The notes under the pieces: model-generated
Told to the model about the DNA's origin: nothing
Seen by the model: only the letters and a program-made list of their open reading frames with translations
The model's database searches: none
Program-made: the position numbers and the translations under genes
Assembly: GCA_027318585.1 (NCBI GenBank)
Contig: DAHVOW010000002.1
Span: 93,075 to 157,074 of the forward strand
Direction: 5' to 3'
Length of the DNA stretch: 64,000 bases
DNA from: Methanobacteriaceae archaeon
GTDB lineage: Archaea > Methanobacteriota > Methanobacteria > Methanobacteriales > Methanobacteriaceae
Shown: positions 53,952 through 63,160 of the stretch, in pieces
Layout of the letters: the number at the start of each line of letters is the position of its first letter
How positions within the stretch are numbered: position 1 is the first letter of the stretch

Positions 53952-54242
53952 TTGGCAGAAGGCCTTATAAGAATTGTTTTAGACATATTAAAACCCCATG
54001 ACCCTATTTTACCCCACTTTGCCACATTTTTAAGTAAATTAAAAGGTGTGGAAGGTGTGAATATTACTCTGATGGAAATAGATAAGGAAACAGAGAACAT
54101 CAAGGTTACCATGCAGGGGAATGACTTGGACTTCGATGAGATCACACGAGCCATAGAGGAGTATGGCGGATCCATTCACAGTGTGGATGAGGTAGTGGCT
54201 GGGAGAACTATGGTCGAAGAAGTTACCACTCCGCAGGATTAG
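53952..54242 (+). CDS. DUF211 family protein
   Basis: A 96-residue ferredoxin-like-fold protein, DUF211, known structurally from Methanothermobacter; members form oligomers and their function is unknown. IRIVLDILKPHDPILPHFATFLSKLKGVEGVNITLMEID and GNDLDFDEITRAIEEYGGSIHSVDEVVAG are typical. It starts with TTG. The RraA-like gene follows after six bases. Confidence 0.88.
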   Translation: MAEGLIRIVLDILKPHDPILPHFATFLSKLKGVEGVNITLMEIDKETENIKVTMQGNDLDFDEITRAIEEYGGSIHSVDEVVAGRTMVEEVTTPQD

Positions 54243-54248
54243 ATTAAC

Positions 54249-54917
54249 ATGGCCCCTCGCTTAATGAAAATTTCTCCAAGATCAGTATTGGAAAAATTTT
54301 CTTCTGAAGAAGAAATATCTGAATCTTTAATGGCAGATATTTCTACATCCCACCTGGCGGATGCCTTGAAAAATTTGACGGGAGAGTCCAATGTAGTCCC
54401 CGGAGTGAAGCCCATAAAAGAGGGGTTAAGAATGTGGGGGGAAGTAATTACTGCCCACACCAGTTCTGATGATTGGGGAACAGTTTTAAAGGCCATAGAT
54501 CAGGCTGAGGCAGGTAAAATATTGTTTTTAAAATCTGATGATGACCAACGGGCCATATGGGGGGAATTAACTTCTAAAGCAGCTCAAAATAAAAAGATAA
54601 AAGGCACTATAGTTTTTGGCGCAGTTAGAGATGTTTCTGCAGTTAGATCCATGAATTATCCCGTTTTTTCCCGGGCAATTGTTCCCAATGCCGGCACCCC
54701 CCGCAATGAAGGGGAAGTAAACATTCCCATAAAACTCGAAGATTTAACTGTGCATCCTGGAGATTTTGCTCTGGCCGATGATGGTGGTGTGGTTGTGGTT
54801 TCCCCTGAAAAACTCCATGAAACCTTGAAAGAATCGTTGAAGATTAAAGATGCTGAAGAAGAAATTTTAAGACGACTTAATCAAGGCCAGTCTCTTTCTG
54901 ATATCCTAGGTATTTAA
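54249..54917 (+). CDS. RraA-like (HMG/CHA aldolase-fold) protein
   Basis: A 222-residue member of the RraA/4-hydroxy-4-methyl-2-oxoglutarate aldolase family. DISTSHLADALKN, GVKPIKEGLRMWGEVITAH and GTIVFGAVRDVSAVRSMNYPVFSRAIVPNAG are the core motifs, with the Arg-Asp pair of the active site in AVRD. The usual GDGDGVVVVP is ADDGGVVVVSP. In archaea members may act on keto acids; the role is unknown. Flanked tightly by DUF211 and a flippase-like gene. Confidence 0.85.
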   Translation: MAPRLMKISPRSVLEKFSSEEEISESLMADISTSHLADALKNLTGESNVVPGVKPIKEGLRMWGEVITAHTSSDDWGTVLKAIDQAEAGKILFLKSDDDQRAIWGELTSKAAQNKKIKGTIVFGAVRDVSAVRSMNYPVFSRAIVPNAGTPRNEGEVNIPIKLEDLTVHPGDFALADDGGVVVVSPEKLHETLKESLKIKDAEEEILRRLNQGQSLSDILGI

Positions 54918-54929
54918 TCGGGGTTTTAA

Positions 54930-56000
54930 ATGAGTGACAGCTTTGAATCGATACGTAAACACAAGTGGAAAATAATTTTCACCTTTGCTCTATCTTTTTT
55001 TATAATATTCGCCATTACATTCCTAATTGGAATTGACGACATCATCTTAACCCTTGAAAAAGCTAGTTGGGAATATATTTTGATAAGTTTCGTTTTGGAA
55101 GCTGTAATAATACTTATCTGGACTCTGAGGTGGAAAATCATTCTGGACGTGGTGGATCAAGCCCCGAAGTTCAGCACTATTTTAGCTATGCTCTTTGCCA
55201 GTTTGTTTGGAAACAACATCACTCCCAGTGCCGCCGGAGGGGAACCTTTACGGGCCTATCTCCTACGTGAGGTGGAAGGGATGCCCTTTGAGATAGGATT
55301 CGCATCTTCAACTGCGGACCGAGTCTTTGAATTCCTCCCTTTTGTACTGATATCCATAATATCAGCGGTCTCCGTTCTGAGCTGGAACTTACCCCTTTAT
55401 ACCAAGTTTTTTGTAACCATAATGATCATATTCTCCCTGATACTCTTTGGAATTCTCATTTATGCCGGTTTGAACCGACAGGTGACCCAAAGAATTGTTA
55501 TTCGGCTGGCCAGATCTGTTTATCCCTTTTTTGTGAGATTGGCCAAAAATCCACTGACTTTTGGAGAAGTGGCTGAAAAACTTGTTTTTTATATCAGCCG
55601 TTTTTCCAGTGGTTTTAAAACGGCCCTCAAAGACAGGAAAGTTTTTATAATCGGATTTATTCTCTCATTCTTTATGTGGGGACTTGATATGTTGCGAATG
55701 TATGTATGCTTTGCTTCATTAGGAGTTTATCCCCCAATATCTCCTTTAATAATCATATACACTATTGGAATTCTGATTTCACTTCTTCCATTACTTCCCG
55801 GTGCTTGGGGGATAAGAGAAGTGACTCTGATAGGCTTGTTTGCCGTGGCAGGGATTTCTGCGGATATTGTAATGGCAGCCAGCCTAATAGACCGTCTAGG
55901 CAGTTATATTATACCCACCTGTATCGGTGCGTTAGCTGCATTTTATTATGGGAAAAAAGTTAAAAACATGGGACGTGAGCCTTCATCGGCAGAGGCTTGA
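54930..56000 (+). CDS. Flippase-like membrane protein (LPG synthase TM / UPF0104)
   Basis: A 356-residue protein with about eight transmembrane helices, of the lysylphosphatidylglycerol-synthase transmembrane family. FASLFGNNITPSAAGGEPLRAYLL is the hallmark, followed by STADRVFEF and LLPLLPGAWGIREV. Such proteins may move lipid-linked sugars across the membrane. It ends 94 bases before gar1, whose promoter starts just downstream of its stop. Confidence 0.87.
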   Translation: MSDSFESIRKHKWKIIFTFALSFFIIFAITFLIGIDDIILTLEKASWEYILISFVLEAVIILIWTLRWKIILDVVDQAPKFSTILAMLFASLFGNNITPSAAGGEPLRAYLLREVEGMPFEIGFASSTADRVFEFLPFVLISIISAVSVLSWNLPLYTKFFVTIMIIFSLILFGILIYAGLNRQVTQRIVIRLARSVYPFFVRLAKNPLTFGEVAEKLVFYISRFSSGFKTALKDRKVFIIGFILSFFMWGLDMLRMYVCFASLGVYPPISPLIIIYTIGILISLLPLLPGAWGIREVTLIGLFAVAGISADIVMAASLIDRLGSYIIPTCIGALAAFYYGKKVKNMGREPSSAEA

Positions 56001-56034
56001 GTTGCTATCAAATACCTCTTGTTATTAAAAGTAT

Positions 56035-56084
56035 CGAAACATTTATATAACAGCCCCGAGAAACAATGTTATATAAATATTTCG
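56035..56084. promoter_or_regulatory. Face-to-face BRE/TATA dyad before gar1-tfb
   Basis: CGAAACATTTATATAACA (56035-56052) and TGTTATATAAATATTTCG (56067-56084) are inverted copies identical at 17 of 18 positions, separated by 14 bases. Each arm reads BRE-like CGAAA then TTTATATA, so the two promoters point at each other. The left arm would start gar1-tfb transcription near 56070, inside the right arm. Confidence 0.75.
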
Positions 56085-56094
56085 GTTTAATTAT

Positions 56095-56379
56095 ATGAAG
56101 AAACTGGGAACTGTACGTCTAATCTCCAATCGGGGCCGAATAATACTAAGATCCACCCAAACACCTGCTTTTGGTTTGCCTGTTTTTACCAAAGAAGAGA
56201 AGAAATTGGGACACGTGAATGATATATTTGGACCTACCAAGGATCCTTATATCTCAGTTAAAGTCCATGCAAAAAATTCTAAAAATCTTGATAAACGAGT
56301 TGGAGAGACCCTATATATACCCAGCTATTCCAAAAAAGCCAGCAAGAAATGGGGGCGAAAAAAACGAAGCAAGAAGTAA
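56095..56379 (+). CDS. gar1: H/ACA ribonucleoprotein subunit Gar1
   Basis: Gar1 binds Cbf5 and tunes pseudouridine formation guided by H/ACA RNAs. The 94-residue beta-barrel protein has GLPVFTKEEKKLGHVNDIFGPTKDPYISVK and a basic C-terminus (KKASKKWGRKKRSKK). The order gar1-tfb is common in euryarchaea. Its stop overlaps the best tfb start (TAATG). Confidence 0.93.
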   Translation: MKKLGTVRLISNRGRIILRSTQTPAFGLPVFTKEEKKLGHVNDIFGPTKDPYISVKVHAKNSKNLDKRVGETLYIPSYSKKASKKWGRKKRSKK

Positions 56380-57371
56380 TGGAAAAGATTCCCGAAAAAG
56401 ACGAATTAAAGACTGAAATTTCGGGAAAAGAACAAATGAAACAGGACATGTCAGAAATCGAGAATGCTGAAACAAAATGTCCTGAATGTGAATCTACAAA
56501 ACTCATTAACGACCACGAACGAGGCGAGATAGTTTGTGGAAGTTGTGGACTGGTTATTGATGACAACTTGGTGGACATGGGACCGGAGTGGAGGGCCTTT
56601 GACCATGAACAGCGTGATAAAAGAACCAGAGTAGGAGCACCCCTAACCTATACCATTCACGATAAAGGGTTAAGTACCATGATCGACTGGAGAAACAAAG
56701 ACATCTACGGTCGAGACATCCCTGCCCGTAACCGGGCCCAATGGTACCGTCTCAGAAAATGGCAGCGAAAAATAAGGATCTCCGGAGCAACTGAACGTAA
56801 TCTGGCTTTTGCCCTATCAGAGTTGGACCGTGACTCATCTAGACTGGGGTTACCCAGAAGCGTCAGGGAAGCTGCTTCCGTGGTATACCGTAACGCTGTG
56901 GAAAATAAACTCATCAGGGGCCGAAGTATAGAAGGAGTGGTAGCTGCATCATTATACGCTGCTTGCCGCCGTTGTAACGTTCCCAGAACCCTGGATGAGA
57001 TTGCAGAAGTATCCAGAGTTAGTAAAAAAGAAGTAGGGAGAACTTACCGTTTCCTTACCCGGGAACTGAACATAAAATTACCCCCCACCTCCCCTGTGGA
57101 TTATGTACCCAGATTTGCAAGTGAACTGAACCTCTCTGGTGAAGTTCAATCCAAAGCCATAGAAATTATAGAAAAAGCCATGGAAAAAGGTTTAACTTCC
57201 GGTAGAGGACCCACCGGTGTAGCGGCAGCGGCACTGTACATCGCATCGGTACTTCTGGGTGAGAGAAAGACCCAGCGTGATGTAGCAGATATTGCGGGAG
57301 TAACTGAAGTTACCATCCGTAACCGGTATAAAGAATTAACCGAACAGTTAGACATGGGTGTGACCCTCTAG
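56379..57371 (+). CDS. tfb: Transcription factor B (TFB)
   Basis: Archaeal TFIIB recruits RNA polymerase to TBP-bound promoters and reads the BRE. The protein has an N-terminal zinc ribbon (CPECESTKLINDHERGEIVCGSCGLVI), the B-finger/linker (GPEWRAFDHEQRDKRTRVGAP) and two cyclin repeats (about 140-230 and 235-325), including the C-terminal helix-turn-helix TQRDVADIAGVTEVTIRNRYKEL that contacts BRE. ATG 56379 couples to the gar1 stop; an in-frame ATG at 56349 would add ten residues and overlap gar1 by 31 bases. Confidence 0.96.
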   Translation: MEKIPEKDELKTEISGKEQMKQDMSEIENAETKCPECESTKLINDHERGEIVCGSCGLVIDDNLVDMGPEWRAFDHEQRDKRTRVGAPLTYTIHDKGLSTMIDWRNKDIYGRDIPARNRAQWYRLRKWQRKIRISGATERNLAFALSELDRDSSRLGLPRSVREAASVVYRNAVENKLIRGRSIEGVVAASLYAACRRCNVPRTLDEIAEVSRVSKKEVGRTYRFLTRELNIKLPPTSPVDYVPRFASELNLSGEVQSKAIEIIEKAMEKGLTSGRGPTGVAAAALYIASVLLGERKTQRDVADIAGVTEVTIRNRYKELTEQLDMGVTL

Positions 57372-57449
57372 TCACTCCCTTCTTATTTTATTATCCTTAA
57401 ATTAATTTATCGGACTTAAATTTATGGGCTTATATTAGGTATTTATAAA

Positions 57450-59558
57450 TTATTGTATGTTTAATCTTTCTAACTCCTTTTTAAGAGCATTATGTAGATC
57501 TTCAGCGCCCACTATTTCTTCAGAACCTAATTTCCAATCGGACGGATGAAAAATGAATGGTCGTGACTGTTCCCCACCTATTCCACCATGGCTGCCAACT
57601 AACTCCTCAAAGGCGGCAACTTCGCCGGTGGCAGGGTAATATGTGCTGTTAACCAGTATGTCCGGTGTATGCTGGAAGGAATTGGTGCGGATAAGATGCT
57701 GCACTACGCTGGTTCCAAAAGCTTTTAACGGATCTTCTCCCTCTAGGGAACCATCAGCCAGGTAATGTACTCCTCCAGAACCAATTACCACCGGTCCATG
57801 TTCATCTGAACGAACCATTATAAATCCAACCCCCTCATGCTGGGCCAATCCGGGTACAAGATCCGGGTAGAGAGTTTTTATCTGTTCAAAACTCAATCTT
57901 CGGTCATGTTCGGTTAAATAGATGAGTCCCAAATTTCCGGAAGCCAACACTATTACCTGTGCATCCTCCGATTTTTCATACCTCTTGGAAGGAGTCGGAT
58001 CAATTTTATGACGTTTTAAATATTCCATTACCCGGCCCTTGACCACCGGAGATTCATCTATCCCCTTGACAGCTTGATTAAAAATGGATTTACCTTGGTA
58101 GGTTACTGAATTCTTTTTAATCCTTAAATATTGTTTTCCATCCTTTATAGGCCCATGTATTGCCTGAGAGAAGTGGTCTTCATTGGAAAATAATTCACTG
58201 TAAATACGGGTCTCGGGAGGCATTAACTCCCTCACCAGGTCTTCCAGTGTCTTTTTGTAGCGCTGAAGAAAAGTGGATCCATTGGTCTGGCCGTGGTCAG
58301 ATTGAACCACTAGGTAGTAAGGACGCGGCGCATATTTTTTAGCCTGTTCCAGTCTATGGAATTGTTTATCCAGTTTACTAAGAGCATAAAAAGAGTCCCA
58401 ATCTCTGGTTCCTGAGTGATGTGCTATTTCATCATATCCCAAATAGGTTACATAACCCACATCCACATTTCCTTCCAAAATATCTCCGATTAAAATGGCA
58501 GTAGTTACTTCTCGCAAAAAAACATTTGCCCCCGCCCTAACGAATGGGTATGTAAAACCACGCCTGATTCTGGGCTGAATATTCTTAGCCCAGTGCAGGA
58601 TCTGGGAGGTGACCTCTAACAGAACATCCCACAAGAATAGGGCCAATATCCGGGCGAAATTGGAGGGGTTCGAATATACGTAATACCAGGCCTTGCTGTA
58701 GTATCTTTTAATGTTTCTTAATTGACTGTAGGTAAATACTACATCCTTAGCATCTCCCGAGAATAGATTAGAACGACTGGCACCATGGCAGAAGAGAAGC
58801 CCTTTTCCATTGGAAATTCGTTTTTCAATGACTGGAGCATCAGAAAACCCTGTGGAAACCATTATCTTATTATTTTTATCTTTCTCCACCCAACGAAAGG
58901 CAGGTATATCCTGGTTATTCCCATGAAGGATTCCGGCCTGGCTGGCACCGGTCTGACTGGAGAGGTCGGTTTCCCAGGGAGTGATTTTATGGCTCCCACT
59001 ATCTAACCAGCCCTTCAGAGTAGGCATATGTCCTTTATTCATAGCTTCTTTCAGTATAGGTTCTGCAAGACCATCTATCTCAAGGAAAATGACACCAGGC
59101 TTATGTTTTGATTCTCCATTCTTTTTAACATCTTTGCTTATAACACTCCTATAGTATGTGGCATCGTCATCGATGGTTAAAGCAGCTGAAAGAAGGGCAG
59201 TGCAAGCCGCCATGGCAATGGGAGTTAATATCAGGGCAGGTCCTTGGATGGTAAATCCTATCAAGAAGTTACCGGCAGCCCATAAAACTAATCCGTTAAG
59301 TAAAAGTGCCCCTATACCCACGGTGAAGACCATTAATGGAAGTAAAACACGTGATAAAATAGGCCAGAAGAAGGCGTTTATGAGACCTACCGCGCCTGCG
59401 GCCAGAAGGGCAGTTTGCCAGTTATCAAACTTAAGTCCCAGGGATAGTGCATCAATGATTATGAAACCCAAAAATCCCCCGATCCAGATGGTGATAGTGC
59501 GACCCACCCAGTAAAACCGGGGTGTTAGGTATTCCCGGTTATACTCCACCGTCCTCAC
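57450..59558 (-). CDS. Membrane protein: holin-like domain fused to phosphodiesterase
   Basis: A 702-residue protein. The first 130 residues carry four transmembrane helices resembling the phage-holin-family-4 superfamily (PF04020). The rest is a type I phosphodiesterase/nucleotide pyrophosphatase-like domain of the alkaline phosphatase superfamily: VIFLEIDGLAEPIL (metal Asp), TGASQAGILHGNN (nucleophile position), YLGYDEIAHHSGTRDWD and LVVQSDHGQTNGS. The catalytic domain probably faces outside and acts on lipid- or wall-linked phosphates. It overlaps the upstream metallophosphoesterase gene by 20 bases. The GTG start is uncertain by a few codons. Confidence 0.82.
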   Translation of the reverse strand: MRTVEYNREYLTPRFYWVGRTITIWIGGFLGFIIIDALSLGLKFDNWQTALLAAGAVGLINAFFWPILSRVLLPLMVFTVGIGALLLNGLVLWAAGNFLIGFTIQGPALILTPIAMAACTALLSAALTIDDDATYYRSVISKDVKKNGESKHKPGVIFLEIDGLAEPILKEAMNKGHMPTLKGWLDSGSHKITPWETDLSSQTGASQAGILHGNNQDIPAFRWVEKDKNNKIMVSTGFSDAPVIEKRISNGKGLLFCHGASRSNLFSGDAKDVVFTYSQLRNIKRYYSKAWYYVYSNPSNFARILALFLWDVLLEVTSQILHWAKNIQPRIRRGFTYPFVRAGANVFLREVTTAILIGDILEGNVDVGYVTYLGYDEIAHHSGTRDWDSFYALSKLDKQFHRLEQAKKYAPRPYYLVVQSDHGQTNGSTFLQRYKKTLEDLVRELMPPETRIYSELFSNEDHFSQAIHGPIKDGKQYLRIKKNSVTYQGKSIFNQAVKGIDESPVVKGRVMEYLKRHKIDPTPSKRYEKSEDAQVIVLASGNLGLIYLTEHDRRLSFEQIKTLYPDLVPGLAQHEGVGFIMVRSDEHGPVVIGSGGVHYLADGSLEGEDPLKAFGTSVVQHLIRTNSFQHTPDILVNSTYYPATGEVAAFEELVGSHGGIGGEQSRPFIFHPSDWKLGSEEIVGAEDLHNALKKELERLNIQ

Positions 59559-60444
59559 CCCGACATTTAAAAGTGAACATGGTAATTTCCGGAGGACAGT
59601 TAATGCGTAGCCAGAACACGTTGGTTCCCAGACCCCTACTGGTGTACTGAACCATGTCCCCCACTTGGTACTTACCCACTGGATATTTTATGAAGTGCGG
59701 ACCTCTTATGAAGGTGCCCATGCCAGGTATGAGGAACTGGCCACCATGGGAGTGTCCAGATATTTGCAGGCTGAAACGTCCTGTAGTGGAGCTTATATCA
59801 GCAAAATCTGGTTCATGGGCCAGTAAGATAGCTGGACCTTCCTCTGGAATTTTTTCCATCACCTTATCCAGCTGGTGTTTTCCAAGCATGACACTATCCA
59901 CTCCCGCAATGTGGAGGGCTGCCTTCTTCCGGAACAGAGAATACACATCGTTGCTGACATCGATGATGTTACAGGTCTGGAGTATGCTACGTATCTGGCC
60001 TGCTCCTAACCAGTGATCATGATTTCCTAAAACAGCGAAGGATTTATCTTTAGGTTTTAGAAGTTTAAGAGCAGATTCCAGATCATCTGAAATATCGTCC
60101 AGGATATAGGACACGAAATCGCCAGTTATGGTTACAGAATCTGGTTTTTCCTGGTTAACCAGATACATCACTCCCTCCAGGTATTCAGGAGTAATCCATT
60201 GCCCCAAATGAATATCAGAAATATTGGCCAGGCGATAGCCATCAAAGGCAGGGTCCATGGAAGGTATGATGACCTCCACTTCCTCCACTTGGAAGTCACT
60301 ATCATTAAATTTTGTTTTTACGATTTTTTCTCGCCAGCGAGTCATTCCCCGCTGCATTTTCTGCTTATATTTCAGAGTTTTCGGTTCCTTATCTTTCATA
60401 ATTTCCAGAGTTTTATTTCTGTTTTGGGCTTTATATACTGACAT
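59539..60444 (-). CDS. Calcineurin-like metallophosphoesterase (YkuE-like)
   Basis: A 301-residue binuclear metallophosphoesterase with all motifs: ISDIHLG, ITGDFV, LGNHDHW, LLAHEPDF and ISGHSHGGQF. The N-terminal 50 residues are basic and lack a clear membrane helix. The related YkuE/LpxH-like enzymes hydrolyse phospholipid or UDP-sugar phosphates. The end overlaps the following holin-phosphodiesterase gene, so the two enzymes are probably co-translated and act in envelope metabolism. Confidence 0.88.
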   Translation of the reverse strand: MSVYKAQNRNKTLEIMKDKEPKTLKYKQKMQRGMTRWREKIVKTKFNDSDFQVEEVEVIIPSMDPAFDGYRLANISDIHLGQWITPEYLEGVMYLVNQEKPDSVTITGDFVSYILDDISDDLESALKLLKPKDKSFAVLGNHDHWLGAGQIRSILQTCNIIDVSNDVYSLFRKKAALHIAGVDSVMLGKHQLDKVMEKIPEEGPAILLAHEPDFADISSTTGRFSLQISGHSHGGQFLIPGMGTFIRGPHFIKYPVGKYQVGDMVQYTSRGLGTNVFWLRINCPPEITMFTFKCRGEDGGV

Positions 60445-60455
60445 AATATAAGTGA

Positions 60456-60480
60456 TTATCGAAAATATCTCACTCGATAA
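60456..60480. promoter_or_regulatory. Inverted repeat upstream of the metallophosphoesterase gene
   Basis: TTATCGA (60456-60462) and TCGATAA (60474-60480) form a 7-base dyad with an 11-base spacer, 12 to 36 bases before the ATG. Possible operator; could be chance in AT-rich DNA. Confidence 0.3.
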
Positions 60481-60524
60481 GCCCCTATAGACCTTTTATT
60501 TACTTTATATATTATAAATTTGAA

Positions 60525-61214
60525 TTAAATCCAGTTTAGAATTCCCAATCCTTTAATAATTAGATATGCACCCAAGAATAATACCAAACCTGCTGTTAAA
60601 AAATGACCGTGTTTTTTTATCCAAGTATTTAACTTAGAAAGAATTTGATTCGCCCTTTGGGGTGCTAAGAAGCATATAACTAGGGGTATTTCCACCAACA
60701 GAAGGGTAATGATTATCAAAAGAGTTAAAGACAATATTTTACTTGGCCAGTGAACGCTAGAAATTGCTATGCGACTGCTGGCGAATATTACCAAAATGGT
60801 GGTGATTAAATTCATGGCAAACATTCCCATGGCCAAGAACATGCTCCTCCCAAATTCAGCGGCACTGGATCTTTCTTCTTGAGGGATTTCTAATTTTATA
60901 GGATTATTATCTTTCTGAAAAGAGATTTTTATGCCATAACTGAATAAAAATAAACCTAAAACAACATCAATCAACCCCTGGAATGGGCCAGGATTACCCC
61001 CAGTAGCAAATGATGCACCTTCAGCGGCTAAAAATCCCAATAAAACCGCAACCAGCATTACTACCAAAGATCCCGCTAAGAAACCAATACCACTGGTTTT
61101 TGGTTTTTTGGACAGGGACAATAATAGAATGACCACTGCAAAGGTGGTGGGACTTATAGCCGCCACCAGGGCAATGGGCACTACATCCGATAATAATGCT
61201 ACTATTTCGGACAT
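60525..61214 (-). CDS. GAP-family (LysE-superfamily) membrane protein
   Basis: A 229-residue protein with about six transmembrane helices, of the Sap/GAP group related to LysE exporters. Starting IVPIALVAAISPTTFAVVILLLS-like DVVPIALVAAISPTTFAVVILLL, LLVEIPLVICFLAPQRANQIL and GHFLTAGLVLFLGAYLIIKG are typical. The substrate is unknown; in mycobacteria a member exports a lipid. The preceding gene is 22 bases away on the same strand. Confidence 0.8.
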   Translation of the reverse strand: MSEIVALLSDVVPIALVAAISPTTFAVVILLLSLSKKPKTSGIGFLAGSLVVMLVAVLLGFLAAEGASFATGGNPGPFQGLIDVVLGLFLFSYGIKISFQKDNNPIKLEIPQEERSSAAEFGRSMFLAMGMFAMNLITTILVIFASSRIAISSVHWPSKILSLTLLIIITLLLVEIPLVICFLAPQRANQILSKLNTWIKKHGHFLTAGLVLFLGAYLIIKGLGILNWI

Positions 61215-61236
61215 TTAAAAAGGTTAAATTATGGGC

Positions 61237-61941
61237 CTAATCCTGACCCATCTTCTCTATTTTATCGGCTACTTCCCAATGCTCTCCTTTCTTTTCAGCT
61301 CGTCTGATAAGCAGCACTCCAATTAAGGCACCTACTATTCCGCCAGCAGTATCTGTGAAGAGGTCGTTCATAGTATCTTCATGGGCGTTCTGGGTGGGTG
61401 AACCTTGCATCTGAGTGTTTCCAGTGATATCCCCTAAAGGACCCTGTGATAAATATTTATCATATGTATATTCTCCCATTTCGAGAACTCCACCCAAACC
61501 TATGGTTACTATGACAATCACAATGGCCATCTCTGCTAAAGACATCTTTAAACGGCCATAGTAATACATGGTGTAAACCACCATCATACCAATAAGGCCA
61601 ATGTACAATGGCAACATGAAGTGCATGAAGTTATCGTAATAAGGTAGTTTAACATATAATCCTAAAGCATCTCCCCCCACCAGTTCAAACAGCACCATGG
61701 TCAGCAGTATTAGTTCTATTTCTACGGGAATAGCACGAATTCGGTTGCGGGTGATGATTGCTGGGGCGTTAATAATAGCCAGTGCAACTAATATCAGTAC
61801 TCCAAAAATCCTTTCAGCACCATTAGCTCCACCAAAGAGAGTAATGTATATACCTGATATGAGAAGGAATATTCGCAATATTCTGAGCAAATTTCGTTGC
61901 AGAGGACTCATTTCTTTATTGTCCGGGTTTAAAAAGCTCAT
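61237..61941 (-). CDS. VanZ/DUF2238-like membrane protein
   Basis: A 234-residue membrane protein with about six helices. PYYDNFMHFMLPLYIG, GGVLEMGEYTYD and EDTMNDLFTDTAGGIVGALIG match the acidic, histidine-bearing motifs of DUF2238 (YjdF-like) proteins, whose function is not known. AGGAGAT precedes the ATG. Followed by the GAP-family gene in one transcription unit. Confidence 0.75.
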   Translation of the reverse strand: MSFLNPDNKEMSPLQRNLLRILRIFLLISGIYITLFGGANGAERIFGVLILVALAIINAPAIITRNRIRAIPVEIELILLTMVLFELVGGDALGLYVKLPYYDNFMHFMLPLYIGLIGMMVVYTMYYYGRLKMSLAEMAIVIVIVTIGLGGVLEMGEYTYDKYLSQGPLGDITGNTQMQGSPTQNAHEDTMNDLFTDTAGGIVGALIGVLLIRRAEKKGEHWEVADKIEKMGQD

Positions 61942-62085
61942 TTATAATCTCCTACGGTTTTTAACAATATAAGACATTTTTAGATAATTATAAAAATTCT
62001 AACATTTAAAAATTTATATAAAGGATTCCAATCGAAAAATGATATCAAAGAACCGTATATAAGCCCATTGCGAGAGGAGTTGAAA

Positions 62086-63135
62086 ATGTTTTCTAATCTT
62101 AAAATACCGTCAATTTCCCCTTTAATAATCTTGTTGATTCTGTTTACACTGCTATCTTTTGGTATCCTGTTTCAGATTTTGAGTCTGATTTTATTAGGAG
62201 CCATGATCGCTTATCTAGTAAGACCTTTAGCCCAAAGGATCAAACATTATGTAAAGTTTGAAACATTGGCCATCTTTCTGGCCATGATTCTCCTGGCCAC
62301 ACCCATAATTATCCTAATCTATTTTACTATGGGCCAAATTCTTTCACTTGCAGTAGATATTGCCGGAACGCTCCCCTCCCCTGGCAATAGCACTTTAACA
62401 ACCGGAAATGCCACTTTAACCATAGCCAGTGCCCAGAACTTAGGATCATTGGATAATGTGGCCAATGAATTGATAAATCAAATAGCCAAATTGGTTGGTC
62501 AGTTCATCGTCTGGATTGCTGGACAGATCATTAGTGCCATTGCCTACATCCCATCATTATTTACCGATGGTATTATACTGCTCTTTTCCATATTTTACTT
62601 TGCAAAAGATGGTGATAAATTCGTTAATTTCTTAAAAGACTTGTTGCCAAAAGAAGAATCATTCAAAAAACTCTATTCACAAGTTGACGATATATTGAAA
62701 TCCATTATGATTGTCAATATAGTATGTGCGGTTCTCTTAGGGCTGCTATCTGTAATATTATATTACATCCTTGGATATCCCTACGTTCTGCTTCTTGGAA
62801 TTGTAACTGCTTTTTCAGAGTTTATACCAGTGGTAGGACCTTGGGTAGTTTATGGCGCCCTGGGAATTGTGGATATTATCACTGGAAACTACCTTAGAGG
62901 AATTGTGGTTATTTTATTTGGATGGTTGATTGATACCGTAGTGGACATGTACATCCGTCCCAGGCTGGCAGGAAAATACACGGAAGTGCATCCCCTGGTA
63001 TTCTTAGTAGGTTTTCTATTTGGTGCCATTACCTTAGGACTTCCAGGACTGTTTATTGGACCATTGATAGTGGGAATTGCCTCCGTACTCTACCACTTGT
63101 ACCGGGATGAAAAAATAAAAGGAAATGAAGCTTAA
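62086..63135 (+). CDS. AI-2E family transporter (PerM-like)
   Basis: A 349-residue membrane protein with about eight helices. GAMIAYLVRPLAQRIKHYV, GIVTAFSEFIPVVGPWVVYGALGIVDIITG and VDMYIRPRLAGKYTEVHPLVFLVGFLFGAITLGLPGLFIGPLI are the hallmark blocks. Members export diverse compounds or act as ion antiporters. ATG 62086 lies after GAGGAGTTGA; TTG 62068 precedes that site and is rejected. TATA-like TTTATATAAAG at about 62010 and CGTATATAAG at 62054 are candidate promoters. Confidence 0.9.
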   Translation: MFSNLKIPSISPLIILLILFTLLSFGILFQILSLILLGAMIAYLVRPLAQRIKHYVKFETLAIFLAMILLATPIIILIYFTMGQILSLAVDIAGTLPSPGNSTLTTGNATLTIASAQNLGSLDNVANELINQIAKLVGQFIVWIAGQIISAIAYIPSLFTDGIILLFSIFYFAKDGDKFVNFLKDLLPKEESFKKLYSQVDDILKSIMIVNIVCAVLLGLLSVILYYILGYPYVLLLGIVTAFSEFIPVVGPWVVYGALGIVDIITGNYLRGIVVILFGWLIDTVVDMYIRPRLAGKYTEVHPLVFLVGFLFGAITLGLPGLFIGPLIVGIASVLYHLYRDEKIKGNEA

Positions 63136-63160
63136 TATTTCATGAATTTATATGGATTTA

